Of a stretch of DNA of 64,000 nt, positions 36,511-47,100 are shown one piece after another. Origin of the DNA: Tubulanus polymorphus. Taxonomy: Eukaryota; Nemertea; Palaeonemertea; Tubulaniformes; Tubulanidae. The position numbers and the translations under genes were made by a program. Position 1 is the stretch's first letter, and each line of letters starts with the position of its first letter. The stretch lies in contig NC_134029.1 of the NCBI RefSeq assembly GCF_964204645.1, positions 24,446,450 to 24,510,449 of the forward strand, written 5' to 3'. The notes beneath the pieces were generated by a model. The model was not told the DNA's origin. It saw only the letters and a program-made list of their open reading frames with translations, and did no database searches.

Positions 36511-37864
36511 TTGTTTTCTCGGAGTCCTCATAATTCCGGTAGATGTTATTGATGTCGTCAAGCAAAGAAACGCACAACGATAAACAATAATTGATATTTG
36601 ATTAGCGATAAATAAGCGGTAAGCGATAAAACGTCCTGGAGACAATGAAAGAAAAATCCCGAATTTTCAAATAAAATCAATTTCTTCTTTCATCCTCGAT
36701 TTTTCATTCAAAAATATTCAGATTTCGTAAGCACGAAATTTATACGATTATACAATTTATTGTTTTGGCTGACTATGATTATTATGTAACAACTATCGAG
36801 GTTTGTTACAATCTCTGTATTTGTATTTGATCGATATTTTCACTTTGTTTCTATCTTCATCCAATCAAGAGACATGAACGAAATAAAGGGATTCAATTGG
36901 AAAAGAATTGGGACAATAATCCAACAACAGGACCCCAGCTGGTACCAAAAAACATGGCACCTGAAAACTGTGAAACTGCTTATTATCATCTATCATATCA
37001 ATATTTCTGGCACTGGGTCTTTTTTCTCACAGGAAATGTTAAAATGATGGACTTAAATCACCTAGGAATAAAACCCCGTCCACCCGCCCGGTGTTTCATT
37101 GTGAAATTCTCGTGTACAGAACATACATTCAGTAGGGCCACTACCTTCCTCACATAACAATAACGTGACCTATTGTCGTACAGGCCACAAACTGGTTTGT
37201 ACCAGAACAATCAAAATCCGACGTATTTGGTCAATCTATAGATCGCGTATGAGTGGTCTGTGTAAGGTTTGTTTGCCGTCTCGATCTGATCATGATCTCA
37301 CAGACTGTGGTCACATAAAATGATAAAACCACATTACAGGAGGTGCCACGACCACAATTCGGGTTTAAACACATTTTGTTTGTGAGAATTACAACTATTT
37401 TACCGTCAAACCATTTCGATCAACTGGAATTTAGTTGTTAAAATGGATTTACATAACAGTTTAAGTAATATCACAGGAATCTTTTTTGTGTTTCCATGCC
37501 ATAAATCATTAAAGGAGTGAGAACTAGAGTATATCAGTACAGGTATATTCGATATTGGTCACGTAGATTTGTTTCCACATCTCAAATGTCATCACAGAGA
37601 CACGACTTCATTCATAAAATAAGAATTCTGGGTCGCGAATAGCAATGTGTATAAATTCTAATCTAAAAACTGCTGTGAATTTCAACAAGAAGCTTTGGTT
37701 TATTTTAGATTGATTTTTAGTAACTCTCAAAGCGACTCATGTAACGGGTAATTTCAACAGAGCATGTGAAATGTTGCGATGATTATATAGTGTTCTCAGA
37801 AACACATAATGAGAGGGCAGCAGTCACTACACAGATTGTCGTATCAAACAGTTCTGTTCTTGTC
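36511..37864. other. Intergenic upstream of GPCR 1
   Basis: No gene seen. The last about 200 bp (from about 37667) are duplicated at 35255-35480 and partly before GPCR 2, so the copies share a proximal promoter or 5' UTR. An 86-codon open frame at about 36897-37157 shows no family resemblance. Confidence 0.5.
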
Positions 37865-39088
37865 ATGGATAATTTTACCGCTATCGTCACTACAACTCGT
37901 AGAATATACCGCACTGCTGTGAAGACACCGGATTATATCATAGCTTTCAGCAGGTTCACCGACTTCGTTTATGGAAACAACCGAACATTCAAATATGTTT
38001 TCTTGTTTCCGCCGGGAAGTGTGTTTAATTTTCTGACAATAATTTTACTGATAAAGTGTCGCAGATATCAGTCAGTTCGTTACACGTTCCCTTATCTCAT
38101 AACTCTCGCGTTTTCAGATCAACTTGTCGTCTTGTTTGGATTGGAAAAATTCTCATGGTATCTAAAAGATCTATTTACGTGGTATCTAGGATTTTATAAA
38201 GGATGTGATGTAACGTATCTGACATTCGCTAAACACAGTAAACTATGTCCATCACTTTACTATTTCTATTACTATTTCCGCTATCTGCCCAGACGATTGT
38301 TTCCTTCGTGTGCTTTTTCAAACCTATTTTATGATCAGGCAATATCTGTATCAAACTACACAGTTATAGTGATTGCTATCGAGAGATTTGTTTCTATTCG
38401 TTTTCCTTTCTTTCACATGAAACATTTCACCGTCACTCGGCGTAAACTTGCAGTAGTTTTTGTCATCGTCTGGGCGTATTTCATGAACTTGGATTCAGCA
38501 ATCATGCGCAATCGTATTTATCTCAACAAAAATCGCAGATATAATGAAATATATGACAGTTTTATGTGTCAACAGTCGATCTACTACACGCATCGTTCCC
38601 AGCAACAAGTAACAAAAGCTGCGAAAACATTTTTACAAGATATATTTCCTTCTGTAATGATTGTAATATTATCAGTGTTAACTGCTGCATTACGCAATAA
38701 GAGATCTGAGCTGAGAGCGAAGAGAACAGATCGTCATCAATCTTCAGCCAGTAAAACTCTTCTCGTTGTAGTTATTGTGTATATTTTACTAGTTTTCCCG
38801 CACGCTGCAGCTAAATGCATTTACAACTTATTCTCCTTGATTGGACCAGTGCTTTATAGAAATCATGGAATGAAACTCAATTCCAGTTCCATAAATCCTC
38901 ATTTGCAATTCTTTCTTGTACATTTATGGGCTGGGTTAGAGAGATTTCTGCGAGTATTTCGAGAATTTGTTTTCTGCGTTAATTTCTTCATATACATCGG
39001 AACATTGAAAGTTTTCAGGAATGAATTCATCAAATTATTTACTGATTGTTTTTGTTGTAAAATGAAATCAAAACGACACAAAATATAA
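37865..39088 (+). CDS. Rhodopsin-type GPCR 1, intronless
   Basis: 407 residues from the ATG that aligns with GPCR 2 (MDNFT); the frame is open 99 nt further upstream, but similarity fades there. TM1 has PGSVFNFLTIILL, TM2 the LAFSD motif, TM3 ends in IAIERF in place of DRY, TM4 has VWAY, extracellular loop 2 a cysteine (SFMCQQ), TM5 the proline (FPSVMIVIL), TM6 LLVFPHA in place of CWxP, and TM7 NFFIY in place of NPxxY. Helix 8 (KVFRNEFIKLF) ends in a CFCC palmitoylation-like cluster. N-terminal and extracellular-loop residues differ most from GPCR 2, as in ligand-binding divergence. Overall this resembles peptide or chemosensory receptors of the FMRFamide-receptor-like type in invertebrates; the ligand is unknown. 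AATAAA at 39331. Confidence 0.85.
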   Translation: MDNFTAIVTTTRRIYRTAVKTPDYIIAFSRFTDFVYGNNRTFKYVFLFPPGSVFNFLTIILLIKCRRYQSVRYTFPYLITLAFSDQLVVLFGLEKFSWYLKDLFTWYLGFYKGCDVTYLTFAKHSKLCPSLYYFYYYFRYLPRRLFPSCAFSNLFYDQAISVSNYTVIVIAIERFVSIRFPFFHMKHFTVTRRKLAVVFVIVWAYFMNLDSAIMRNRIYLNKNRRYNEIYDSFMCQQSIYYTHRSQQQVTKAAKTFLQDIFPSVMIVILSVLTAALRNKRSELRAKRTDRHQSSASKTLLVVVIVYILLVFPHAAAKCIYNLFSLIGPVLYRNHGMKLNSSSINPHLQFFLVHLWAGLERFLRVFREFVFCVNFFIYIGTLKVFRNEFIKLFTDCFCCKMKSKRHKI

Positions 39089-39645
39089 CGAGTAAATGTT
39101 CCATTACGAACCCGGATCTGGACTTAGTTTTGTTACGTCCTATAATATACGAGTTTTATTTCGTTAATGTTAATTTGTTAAACCTCTGCTCCACGGTAAG
39201 TTATGAGTTATGATTGACTCTGAGTTAAGTCATCGACAATGAACTGATTTCACTTTCTCGTTCGGACGGAAATTTATTGATGATAATTAATAGATATATA
39301 ATTTATTAAGTATAGTTTCTATCAATTTCCAATAAAGCCATTTTCTGTTGCATCGATTCAGACTCTTCCGATCTTCAGTTTTTCCATTTCACGCATCATT
39401 TGGCAAACTGCGCACGAGTGACACCAATATAAGCAACGCATATCCAGGGGCCAGCTGTTGCACAGTCGTGACTTAAGTCCAAAAGTGGTCTTAATTCTTA
39501 AGACAGGTCTTAAGTTGTTAGATTGGCAATAGGACTAAGTTGGTCTTAGACTGGTCTTAAGTCTAAGCCATGACTATGCAACCGGCCCCTGGAGGATAGA
39601 ACCTTTAATGTTGTATTTTGTTGTATTTTAACGCGGAGTTAAATC
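39089..39645. other. Convergent intergenic, GPCR 1 to SLC16-like copy E
   Basis: Tail-to-tail spacer carrying the GPCR 1 polyadenylation signal (39331) and a complete foldback MITE (39444-39592). Nothing else seen. Confidence 0.6.
39444..39592. mobile_element. Foldback MITE, CTTAAG family (type copy)
   Basis: Starts CCAGGGGCCAGCTGTTGCAC and ends GCAACCGGCCCCTGG, with most of its 149 bp folding on itself through GACTTAAG/CTTAAGTC words. Relatives are at 52706-52854, 45026-45172 and 5340-5515. Confidence 0.75.
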
Positions 39646-42038
39646 CTATGTCACAAACGTAGAACTGGATCCTGGATTGTACTCAGATTCTCGACGACTT
39701 ATCGCTTGATAATGACAAACACATCCTGGTAAAACTAACAGAACACTTATAAACACCAATACAGCGCAGTAATAGAACGATACAGCATAGTCGACAGTGC
39801 GGTCGTATATCCAACCTGAAATAGAAATTAACATATATAACTGAGATATACTTTAGTAAGTTGTTGAATTACGAAAATTTCACTCTCAAGCCCATCGCAC
39901 ACGATACAAGGAAATATGTAAACAGGATGCAGACATGTTTTCGTGTTTCCGTGCGTCGTGTGCGTTGGGTTCAGGCAACACTGTTTTTACAAGTTGAAAT
40001 ATATATTACTGCATTCACAATTTCAAATGGAAAGTAGATATCTTAATCTGCTGTTATAAGTGCTTAATGGGATTCCATCCGAATTACCTGCCATAGGAGC
40101 ACCGAATAAAAATCCGATTCCACCGAAAAACATACTATACGCGTATGACATGAATAGATAATCGCTTCCAAATAAATCCATTAAAACTAAAGCGTGTAAA
40201 CATCCGAGGGCTGATAGTGAAAACCCAATAGCTGCGCAGATTGCCACGGCTGCCGTGTAGCCGTTTAAATTGGGTATTAGACACACCTCGACCCCGAGTA
40301 ATGTGTTCAGAATAAGATACAAGGTGAATGTATCTATTCGGGGATGTTTGGTCGTCAATGAAACGATGACGCGCCCGATTAGATTAGCTATTGCTATTGC
40401 CGATAAAGTAAATCTCGCCTGTTCTCGCGATATTTCTAACAGAACTTCAGATCCGGATACGATGTGTACATATATTGTAGATATTGCCGCGTGGACGATC
40501 GAAGACTGTAAAACAAACATCACAAACGTTTTCCGTTTAAAAAGATCTAACTGATGAAGGTCACGAAATCGTTTCGATTTTTCGCCATTTTTGATCGGTT
40601 TGTCTTGATTTTCCTCGTGTTCTGGAAGTGGTTTATTTGACCAGTGACGGAACAGAAGTCCTAGAGCGCACTGTTGAGACGCGATACCACCGATAATCAA
40701 ACAGCATCCGCGCCAACCGTACTGCTTCAAACAGTAGTTTATGATAAACGGAAAAATGAAATTTCCCCCTGAAGAACTCGCAGTTTTTATCGCTTGTACA
40801 ACTGCAGCCTGTTGACGGAATCTAGGAACCCAAAGTACTGATATGGACAGTGACACCACATCCTGTAAAGTAAAGAATAACCAAATTATACATTTTCAGA
40901 CGAACTATTTGGAGTAAAATAGGATTCTACTCGGCACAAACCTGCAATCACGCGTAGCGCTAAAGCGAGGTAGAAATTATACACAAATGACGTCACAGTT
41001 ATTGCCGAGGCGTTGATTATTGAAGCGATGACGAAAACTTTCCGAAAACCGAATCTCTTCATCATCAAACCCGCAATTGGACCTGACAAAGATAAACAGT
41101 TTTTTAGAACGATTTGACACTGGATGAAAAGATAATGTGTTACACCTCGTGTTTGCCGTTATAATCTATTTTCCAACATGGAGATAGAGACTAATTGACG
41201 TACAAAGGATAATCTGAGGACCTTCGAGGGAGAGGGGTGGTCTGTCATGCTGTATAACATTCACTGTACCGAGTCACGTGGATTCGACAGACCTGCTTTC
41301 TGCTGACATTGTGGCCGTGGTCCCGTGTTATGTGAGGTTTTACAATCGAATAGTCTTGGGCGACTAAGATCCCGTATAATAGCCAGAATTTTGAAAGCGG
41401 CGTCCTTGAATTATGGGAAGGAGACTTTTGACATGTTCTGTATCTTCGAAAAGCAAGCACCGCAGTTGGTATCCCCTTGAAAATCTCTTTAAAACTATTC
41501 CCGAAGCATCTCGTGAATTTACTCACACTCAAACTTGGGTCATCGTAGTCGCGCCGTATTGTGTTTCTGTTACTAATACCAGGGAAGCACTTCCCTGCTA
41601 ATACTAATACTGTTAGGACATTCTTTTTGAAATGCTACCAGAACATGTCACAATTTGAATCAAGAAAATTGAAGGGCACTTTCTAAAAAGGGGCGTTCGT
41701 TCGAACAGATAAACCCTCTTGGCTACAGGCCTGGATCTGAGTAATATCATGACCTACGCATTGCGTTTGCCGAGCAACATGGCGACTATAGTGTGAGGTG
41801 GAAAATGGCCGCTATTTCGAAACTTACCTCCGCAAAACCCAATTCCTAACACGACTGTACCGAGCCATGCTGTATCACCGCTACCATGCAAGAAATAATC
41901 CATCCATTCCGCTACCAGAATACCATCGCCATAATTACCGCCGATTATACACGTAGAAATCGAACCAGCAATGATGCGAACCACCATTTCAAGCCTATTC
42001 GAATCAACATGATTTTTGCCCGAGTCGCTATCAGCCAT
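39646..42038 (-). CDS. Monocarboxylate-transporter-like MFS protein, copy E (SLC16-type)
   Basis: Exons 41828-42038, 40931-41082, 40088-40862 and 39646-39815 give 435 residues. Exon 2 poses a problem. If it ended where every other copy does (40942, after GCA G), exon 3 would be out of frame, because its start is 11 nt shorter than in A and C. A GTAGAA donor 11 nt further on (40931) restores the frame and gives exactly the same residue spacing to the RF of TM5, so this model is preferred; the intron is then 68 nt. The TM5 entry reads GLCRDVVSLSISVLWVP and is unlike the others. TM6 and the following loop are nearly identical in nucleotides to A/B/C. The tail is different and short, ending SSSTFVT. 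A decaying pseudogene remains possible. Confidence 0.7.
41573..41604. mobile_element. 18-bp palindromic insertion with 7-bp direct repeats
   Basis: CAGGGAAG-CA-CTTCCCTG (41580-41597) is flanked exactly by CTAATAC on each side. Same ends as the insertion at 32968-33000. It lies in intron 1 of copy E. Confidence 0.7.
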
Positions 42039-42334
42039 TCTGTAATCGGGAAATCCAGGTTTCTACAGCTATCTACGATTACTAGATCATGCTAATAATC
42101 AATCAATGTATAAAGTAGTCAAGACACGGTATAGGCCTATACTTGACTTGATGCCACTGAGTCGTCCTAATGACATTAAGGGGGCCTACTGCCGAATCAC
42201 CGATAGTTCGATTCAGATTGATTGTAAAATTAGGTTGACCTGTATATTATGTAATGTTTGAATGATTTATTTGCTTCAACTTATTGAAATCTACGACGAC
42301 AGATATGCTATAAGGAAGCAAATACCCACTCGAC

Positions 42335-42475
42335 ACAACGGATGTTTGTGCCACCAATCGTTTCGACTTCTCGCTATTTTGAGCACTATCTTATGGTTTT
42401 CCTCGTGTTCTGGAAGGGGTTTATTTGACCAACCGTACTGTTTCAAACAGTAGTTTATGATGAACGAAAAAATAT
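42335..42475 (-). pseudogene. SLC16-like remnant, copy F
   Basis: On the minus strand the TM6 segment FIINYCLKQYGW is fused directly to SNKPLPEHEENH. The 70-odd bases that code for the rest of TM6 in copies A to C are missing. The break falls between two TGG triplets, so a deletion at 3-bp microhomology explains it. Flanking exon sequence is unrecognisable. It sits between the 5' end of copy E and GPCR 2. Confidence 0.8.
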
Positions 42476-42747
42476 ATATAACCGTCAATAGAGTGTGTCG
42501 TTCGGAATCATCTTTTGAAGTTAGCAAATTCTCAAAATGTACGTATGATGTAAAAAAATATCTACAGTGAGAAGTTTGGATGATTATATAGTAGTTCATA
42601 TCGGAGCGAGTATCATGATCTATAATTTGTATCTCTACCAGTTTGCAGAGAGAAACGATCAGCCGCCGCGCTTACCGAATCATAACTGATCGAGAACAAT
42701 CGTTTGTGTCGTTGTCGAGGTATGAAGACTTAAGTTCTGTTCGTGTC

Positions 42748-43968
42748 ATGGATAATTTCACCACTATCACCACTACAACTCGTAGAATATACTGGACTGC
42801 TGTGAAGACACCGGATTATATCATAGCTTTCAGAAGATTTACCAACTTCATTTATAAATATAACAGAACATTCAAATACGTTTTCTTGCTTCCGCCGGGA
42901 AGTGTGTTTAACTTTCTGACCATAATTTTACTGATAAAGTGTCGCAGATATCAGTCAGTTCGTTACACGTTCCCTTATCTCATAACTCTGGCGTTTTCAG
43001 ATCAACTTGTCGTCTTGTTTCAGTTACGGGATTTTCCTGTCTATTTGAAAAAGTTTGTAACTTCTCGTCTGGGATTTTTTAGAGAATGTCGCACTTCTTT
43101 TCTGACATTCGCTAAACACAGTAAACTATGTCCATCACTTTACTATTTCTATTACTATTTCCACTATCTGCCCAGACGATTGTTTCCTTCGTGTATATTT
43201 CGGAACCTATTTTATAACCAGGCAATATCTGTATCAAACTACATAGTTATAGTGATTGCTATCGAGAGATTTGTTTCTATTCGTTTTCCTTTCTTTCACA
43301 TGAAACATTTCACCGTCACTCGGCGTAAAATTGCAGTAGTTTTTGTCATCGTCTGGGCGTATTTTATGAACTTGGATTCTGCAATTATGAACAGTCGTGT
43401 TTATCTCCGCAAAAATCGCAGATACAATGAAACATATGACGGATTCTCTTGCCAAGTTTCAATCTACTACACAAGTATGTCCCAGATCAACCAGATACAA
43501 GCTGTAAAAACATTTTTACTAGATCTATTTCCTTCTTTAATAATTGTAATATTATCAGTGTTAACTGCTGCATTACGCAATAAGAGATCTGAGATGAGAG
43601 CGAAGAGAACAGATCGTCATCAATCTTCAGCCAGTAAAACTCTTCTTGTTGTAGTTATTGTGTATATTTTACTAGTTTTCCCACAAGCTGCAGTTAAATG
43701 CATCTACCACACAATTATGTACTTTGAATCGGTAATTTATAGAAATCATGGAATCAGCATCGGTTCCATTTCATTTCCACATTTTACATTTTTTCTCAGT
43801 ACTTTATGGTTCGAGTTGGAAAAATTCCTACTAACATTTCGACAATTTGTGTTTTGCATTAATTTTTTTATATACATCGGAACATTGAAAGTTTTCAGAA
43901 ATCAATTCATTAAATTATTTACTGATTGTTTTTGTTGTAAAATAAAATCTAATCAGAAGGCTGTATGA
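42748..43968 (+). CDS. Rhodopsin-type GPCR 2, intronless
   Basis: 406 residues, start chosen at the MDNFT methionine shared with GPCR 1; the upstream frame is open for 105 nt. Long stretches (TM1-TM2, TM4, TM5-TM6, TM7-tail) are almost identical in nucleotides to GPCR 1. The differences cluster in the extracellular segments: residues around LRDFPVYLKKFVTSRLGFF before TM3, loop 2 (GFSCQVSIYYTSMSQINQIQ) and loop 3 (YFESVIYRNHGISIGS). Motifs are as in GPCR 1: LAFSD, IAIERF, VWAY, LLVFPQA and NFFIY with a CFCC tail. The gene ends 171 bp from the convergent SNX25 stop codon. A duplicated receptor with a diverging outer surface; ligand unknown. Confidence 0.85.
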   Translation: MDNFTTITTTTRRIYWTAVKTPDYIIAFRRFTNFIYKYNRTFKYVFLLPPGSVFNFLTIILLIKCRRYQSVRYTFPYLITLAFSDQLVVLFQLRDFPVYLKKFVTSRLGFFRECRTSFLTFAKHSKLCPSLYYFYYYFHYLPRRLFPSCIFRNLFYNQAISVSNYIVIVIAIERFVSIRFPFFHMKHFTVTRRKIAVVFVIVWAYFMNLDSAIMNSRVYLRKNRRYNETYDGFSCQVSIYYTSMSQINQIQAVKTFLLDLFPSLIIVILSVLTAALRNKRSEMRAKRTDRHQSSASKTLLVVVIVYILLVFPQAAVKCIYHTIMYFESVIYRNHGISIGSISFPHFTFFLSTLWFELEKFLLTFRQFVFCINFFIYIGTLKVFRNQFIKLFTDCFCCKIKSNQKAV

Positions 43969-44037
43969 ATTCTAATTCCCAGAAAAATGGTCCCAAGACT
44001 AACAAAAACTGAAATATATTTCAACAATATAAAATCT

Positions 44038-44043
44038 TTTATT
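44038..44043 (-). promoter_or_regulatory. Polyadenylation signal of SNX25
   Basis: TTTATT on the plus strand gives AATAAA on the minus strand, 97 nt beyond the SNX25 stop. Only 171 bp separate this stop from that of GPCR 2, so the two 3' UTRs probably overlap as antisense. Confidence 0.5.
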
Positions 44044-44139
44044 TAACAAAACTATTGCATAAATTATCACCAATTATCATAAATCATCATAAATTATATA
44101 CGGCCATTTGTTCTATTCGTTTTTGTTGTCGGAATGAAT

Positions 44140-47100
44140 TTAGATTTGTAGAAAACCAGGAGAAATTCCAGGTTGTAGAGAATGTTTACCGCGTAATTCA
44201 GGACATAGTTCAATAAGGAATATCTCGAGAAGAACCTGAATAACGAAAATATGTGTGTGAAAACTAACGTAAAAGGTCGTTTTTACGATCGAAGTTTAAA
44301 TGCTGAAAATTCACTGATATTTACGTAGAAAAACTGTTTATTTAGTCGTTCATCTTGAAGACATTCAAACATCTTTATAATTCCAAACTGAGCTGTCTTT
44401 TCACCGACTAAACTTTTAATAAATTCTGTAAAATGAGAAATAAAAATTCAGAGAAGATTCAAGGGTCAGACACGATGTAAAATTCCACACTGAGAGAATA
44501 GAAAGTCTGAAATGTGTCATTGAGTAAAAAGTTTATCCAAGGTTACCGATTTATCCTCATACATGTAGTATTCCTGAAGATGAAAATTAGGATATAGTCG
44601 AAACGTCGAATAAAACTACTAGCTCATTGACATGTCACATTTCACACTCTTTTTATCCTTAGTGTGGGATTCTATATTATCATCTTTAAAACAATGGTTA
44701 AATAGTTTCTTCAATGGTAAATGACCGATAACAGCAAAGTTCTGGAGTTGTTATATTACCTGTTATACTCAGAATCAATTTCTCTTTTGCTAAAAGTCTT
44801 GTTTGTAGTTTTTCGGTATCGTTTCGAACTGGAGCAGAATCGGCGAGTTTTCCCTCGGGCCAAAACGAATCACGAAAATTCTGCATGTAATAAATCAACA
44901 TCGGTTCCGAAAATATCCACGTGACTGTCTCATGTAGCTGTCTGTAATTAGATCATCATTAAACTGTAACAAAACACTGAAGAAACATCACTCATATTAC
45001 ACTGAGCGCACGTATTGAAAATGTAGGGCCCACAGACTTCAGTCCTTAAGTGGTCTTAAATCTTAAAACTGATCTTAAGTTGTAAGATTGTTTTTAAGAA
45101 CCAGAATTAGCTTAGACTGGTCTTAAGATGTTAGATTGGCTATAGAAACCGAAATGAGCTCAGTCTGGTGTAAACAATCCTTCTCTGTGTAAATGAGTCC
45201 TCGGGATGGTTGACTATAATGATTTGTAACCATCTATAAACTCGAAAGATTAAGAAGAAACGTGAAATACAAATGATTTCTTCAAACCCCTGAATGTGAA
45301 ACATGTGATATTTACTTGTTGATTGTTCGGCCAAAAGTCACTTGAACGAAAGCCATTAAAGTTCTGCGTAACAACTTAAAAACTCCTTTCAATTCAAATA
45401 TTTCACCGATCAATGAATAAAGAGGTTCCGCAATCGAATCTTTCAGCACATCCTCTTTATTACTAGAAAATAGAAAAATAATATCAGCACCAATCGTAGC
45501 CTCTCATTTATAAATACAACAGCAAATAATAACGTCTAAAATCTTACCCTTCTTCATCGTACATGATTAACTCCTCTTCACTGTCGCTAGCACCAAGACT
45601 GTAAACATAATCATATCATATCACATTAAACTGAGCTGTCTGAATTGGGAGAAAGAAAGAGAGTTGAGGATATGTTATTTCATATTGTGGCTCCAGTAAC
45701 GTCCTCCAAACCACCAGCATTATTACCCTGGGCTTGGTTTCATAGAGGTGGAAGAAAGATAGTCCCTTGGAACATTTTGAAATTTGTCAGTTATAACCAT
45801 GGTTTCTCATTGTTATTATGGTGGTTGTCACCCAAATTGAGGATTTACCCCTAGGGATAACTTTCATACTCAGTCTATTAAACCGGGCCCAGAATAAAAG
45901 CTGCTGAAATCGACAGATTTGGGAGGATAAACATACTTTTTTAAAATACTCGTGATAGAGAATTTTTTCTTGTCGCTGTTGATTCGAGATTGTTTTAAAT
46001 GTTCAGGACTCGGACTCAGGAATGTATACAATGATTCACTTTGCGCCATTCTATCATCTTTCATTACAACCTACAAATATATATATATATATATATAAAC
46101 AATACCATACCGCTGCCCTTGCAGCCCACTGCCCATAGGGCCTCCTACCTGCATAGTCGACTGTCTGTACTACAGCCTGTTACCCATACAGCCCGCTGCT
46201 CGTACAGCCCACTGCCTAGCCCCGCTTTCAAAAGTATAACCAGCTACCTGTACAGCTCACTGCCCCTACAGCCCTCTGGCCCCACAGATGTCTAGCCCCA
46301 CAGCCGTCTGGCCCCACAGCTGTCTGGCCCCACAGCTGTCTGGCCCTGTGCTGCCCACTATTGCCCGTACAACCCGCTAACAGTATAACCAGCTGCCCCT
46401 ACAGCCCTCTGGCCCGACAGTGGTCTGGTCCCACAGCTGTCTGGCCCTGTACTGCCCACTATTGCCCGTACAACCCGCTAACAGTATAACCAGCTACCTG
46501 TACAGCTCACTGCCCCTACAGCCCTCTGGCCCGACAGTCGTCTGGCCCCACAGCTGTCTGGTCCCACAGCTGTCTGGTCCCACAGCTGTCTGGCCCCACA
46601 GCTGTCTGGCCCTGTACTGCCCGCTATCGCCTGTACAACCTGGTTTACTCTGCCATTGAATGTATAAGGATTATGAATGTTACTCACCTCGAGATAAGCT
46701 CCTAAAGCTACTTTACATTTTTCGAGAAATTTTTCATCGATCGAACGGAATTTTCTCAACGAGGGCAACGGTTTCTTACGTAACCACGAACAAATCTATA
46801 AAACAAAATGAATCAACTGTATCACCAGGGAAACACAATGAATCAACTGTATCACCAGGGAAACACAATGAATTAACTGTATCACCAGGGAAACACAATG
46901 AATCAACTGTATCACCAGGGTTTCCAGTGGTAAGGCCAGGGTAAAAAGAAGTACTAAGAAGGACTTTTTCCGCTATTTTAACGCCAAAAGGAGGGACTTT
47001 TTTGCTCGGAAAGAAGTAATTTCCATTATAATGAAGGCCCATAAGGGAGCATTTTCACAATGCCTTTGCCGGAATACTCGTCATGTGGACCAGTTATACA

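Noticed and set aside
36897-37157. 86-codon plus-strand frame upstream of GPCR 1
   Set aside because: No recognisable domain, no splice or promoter context, and composition like its surroundings.
46776-47042. Open frames in the 30-bp repeat next to SNX25 exon 14
   Set aside because: Intronic repeat; the PX-domain exon ends exactly at the acceptor at 46796.
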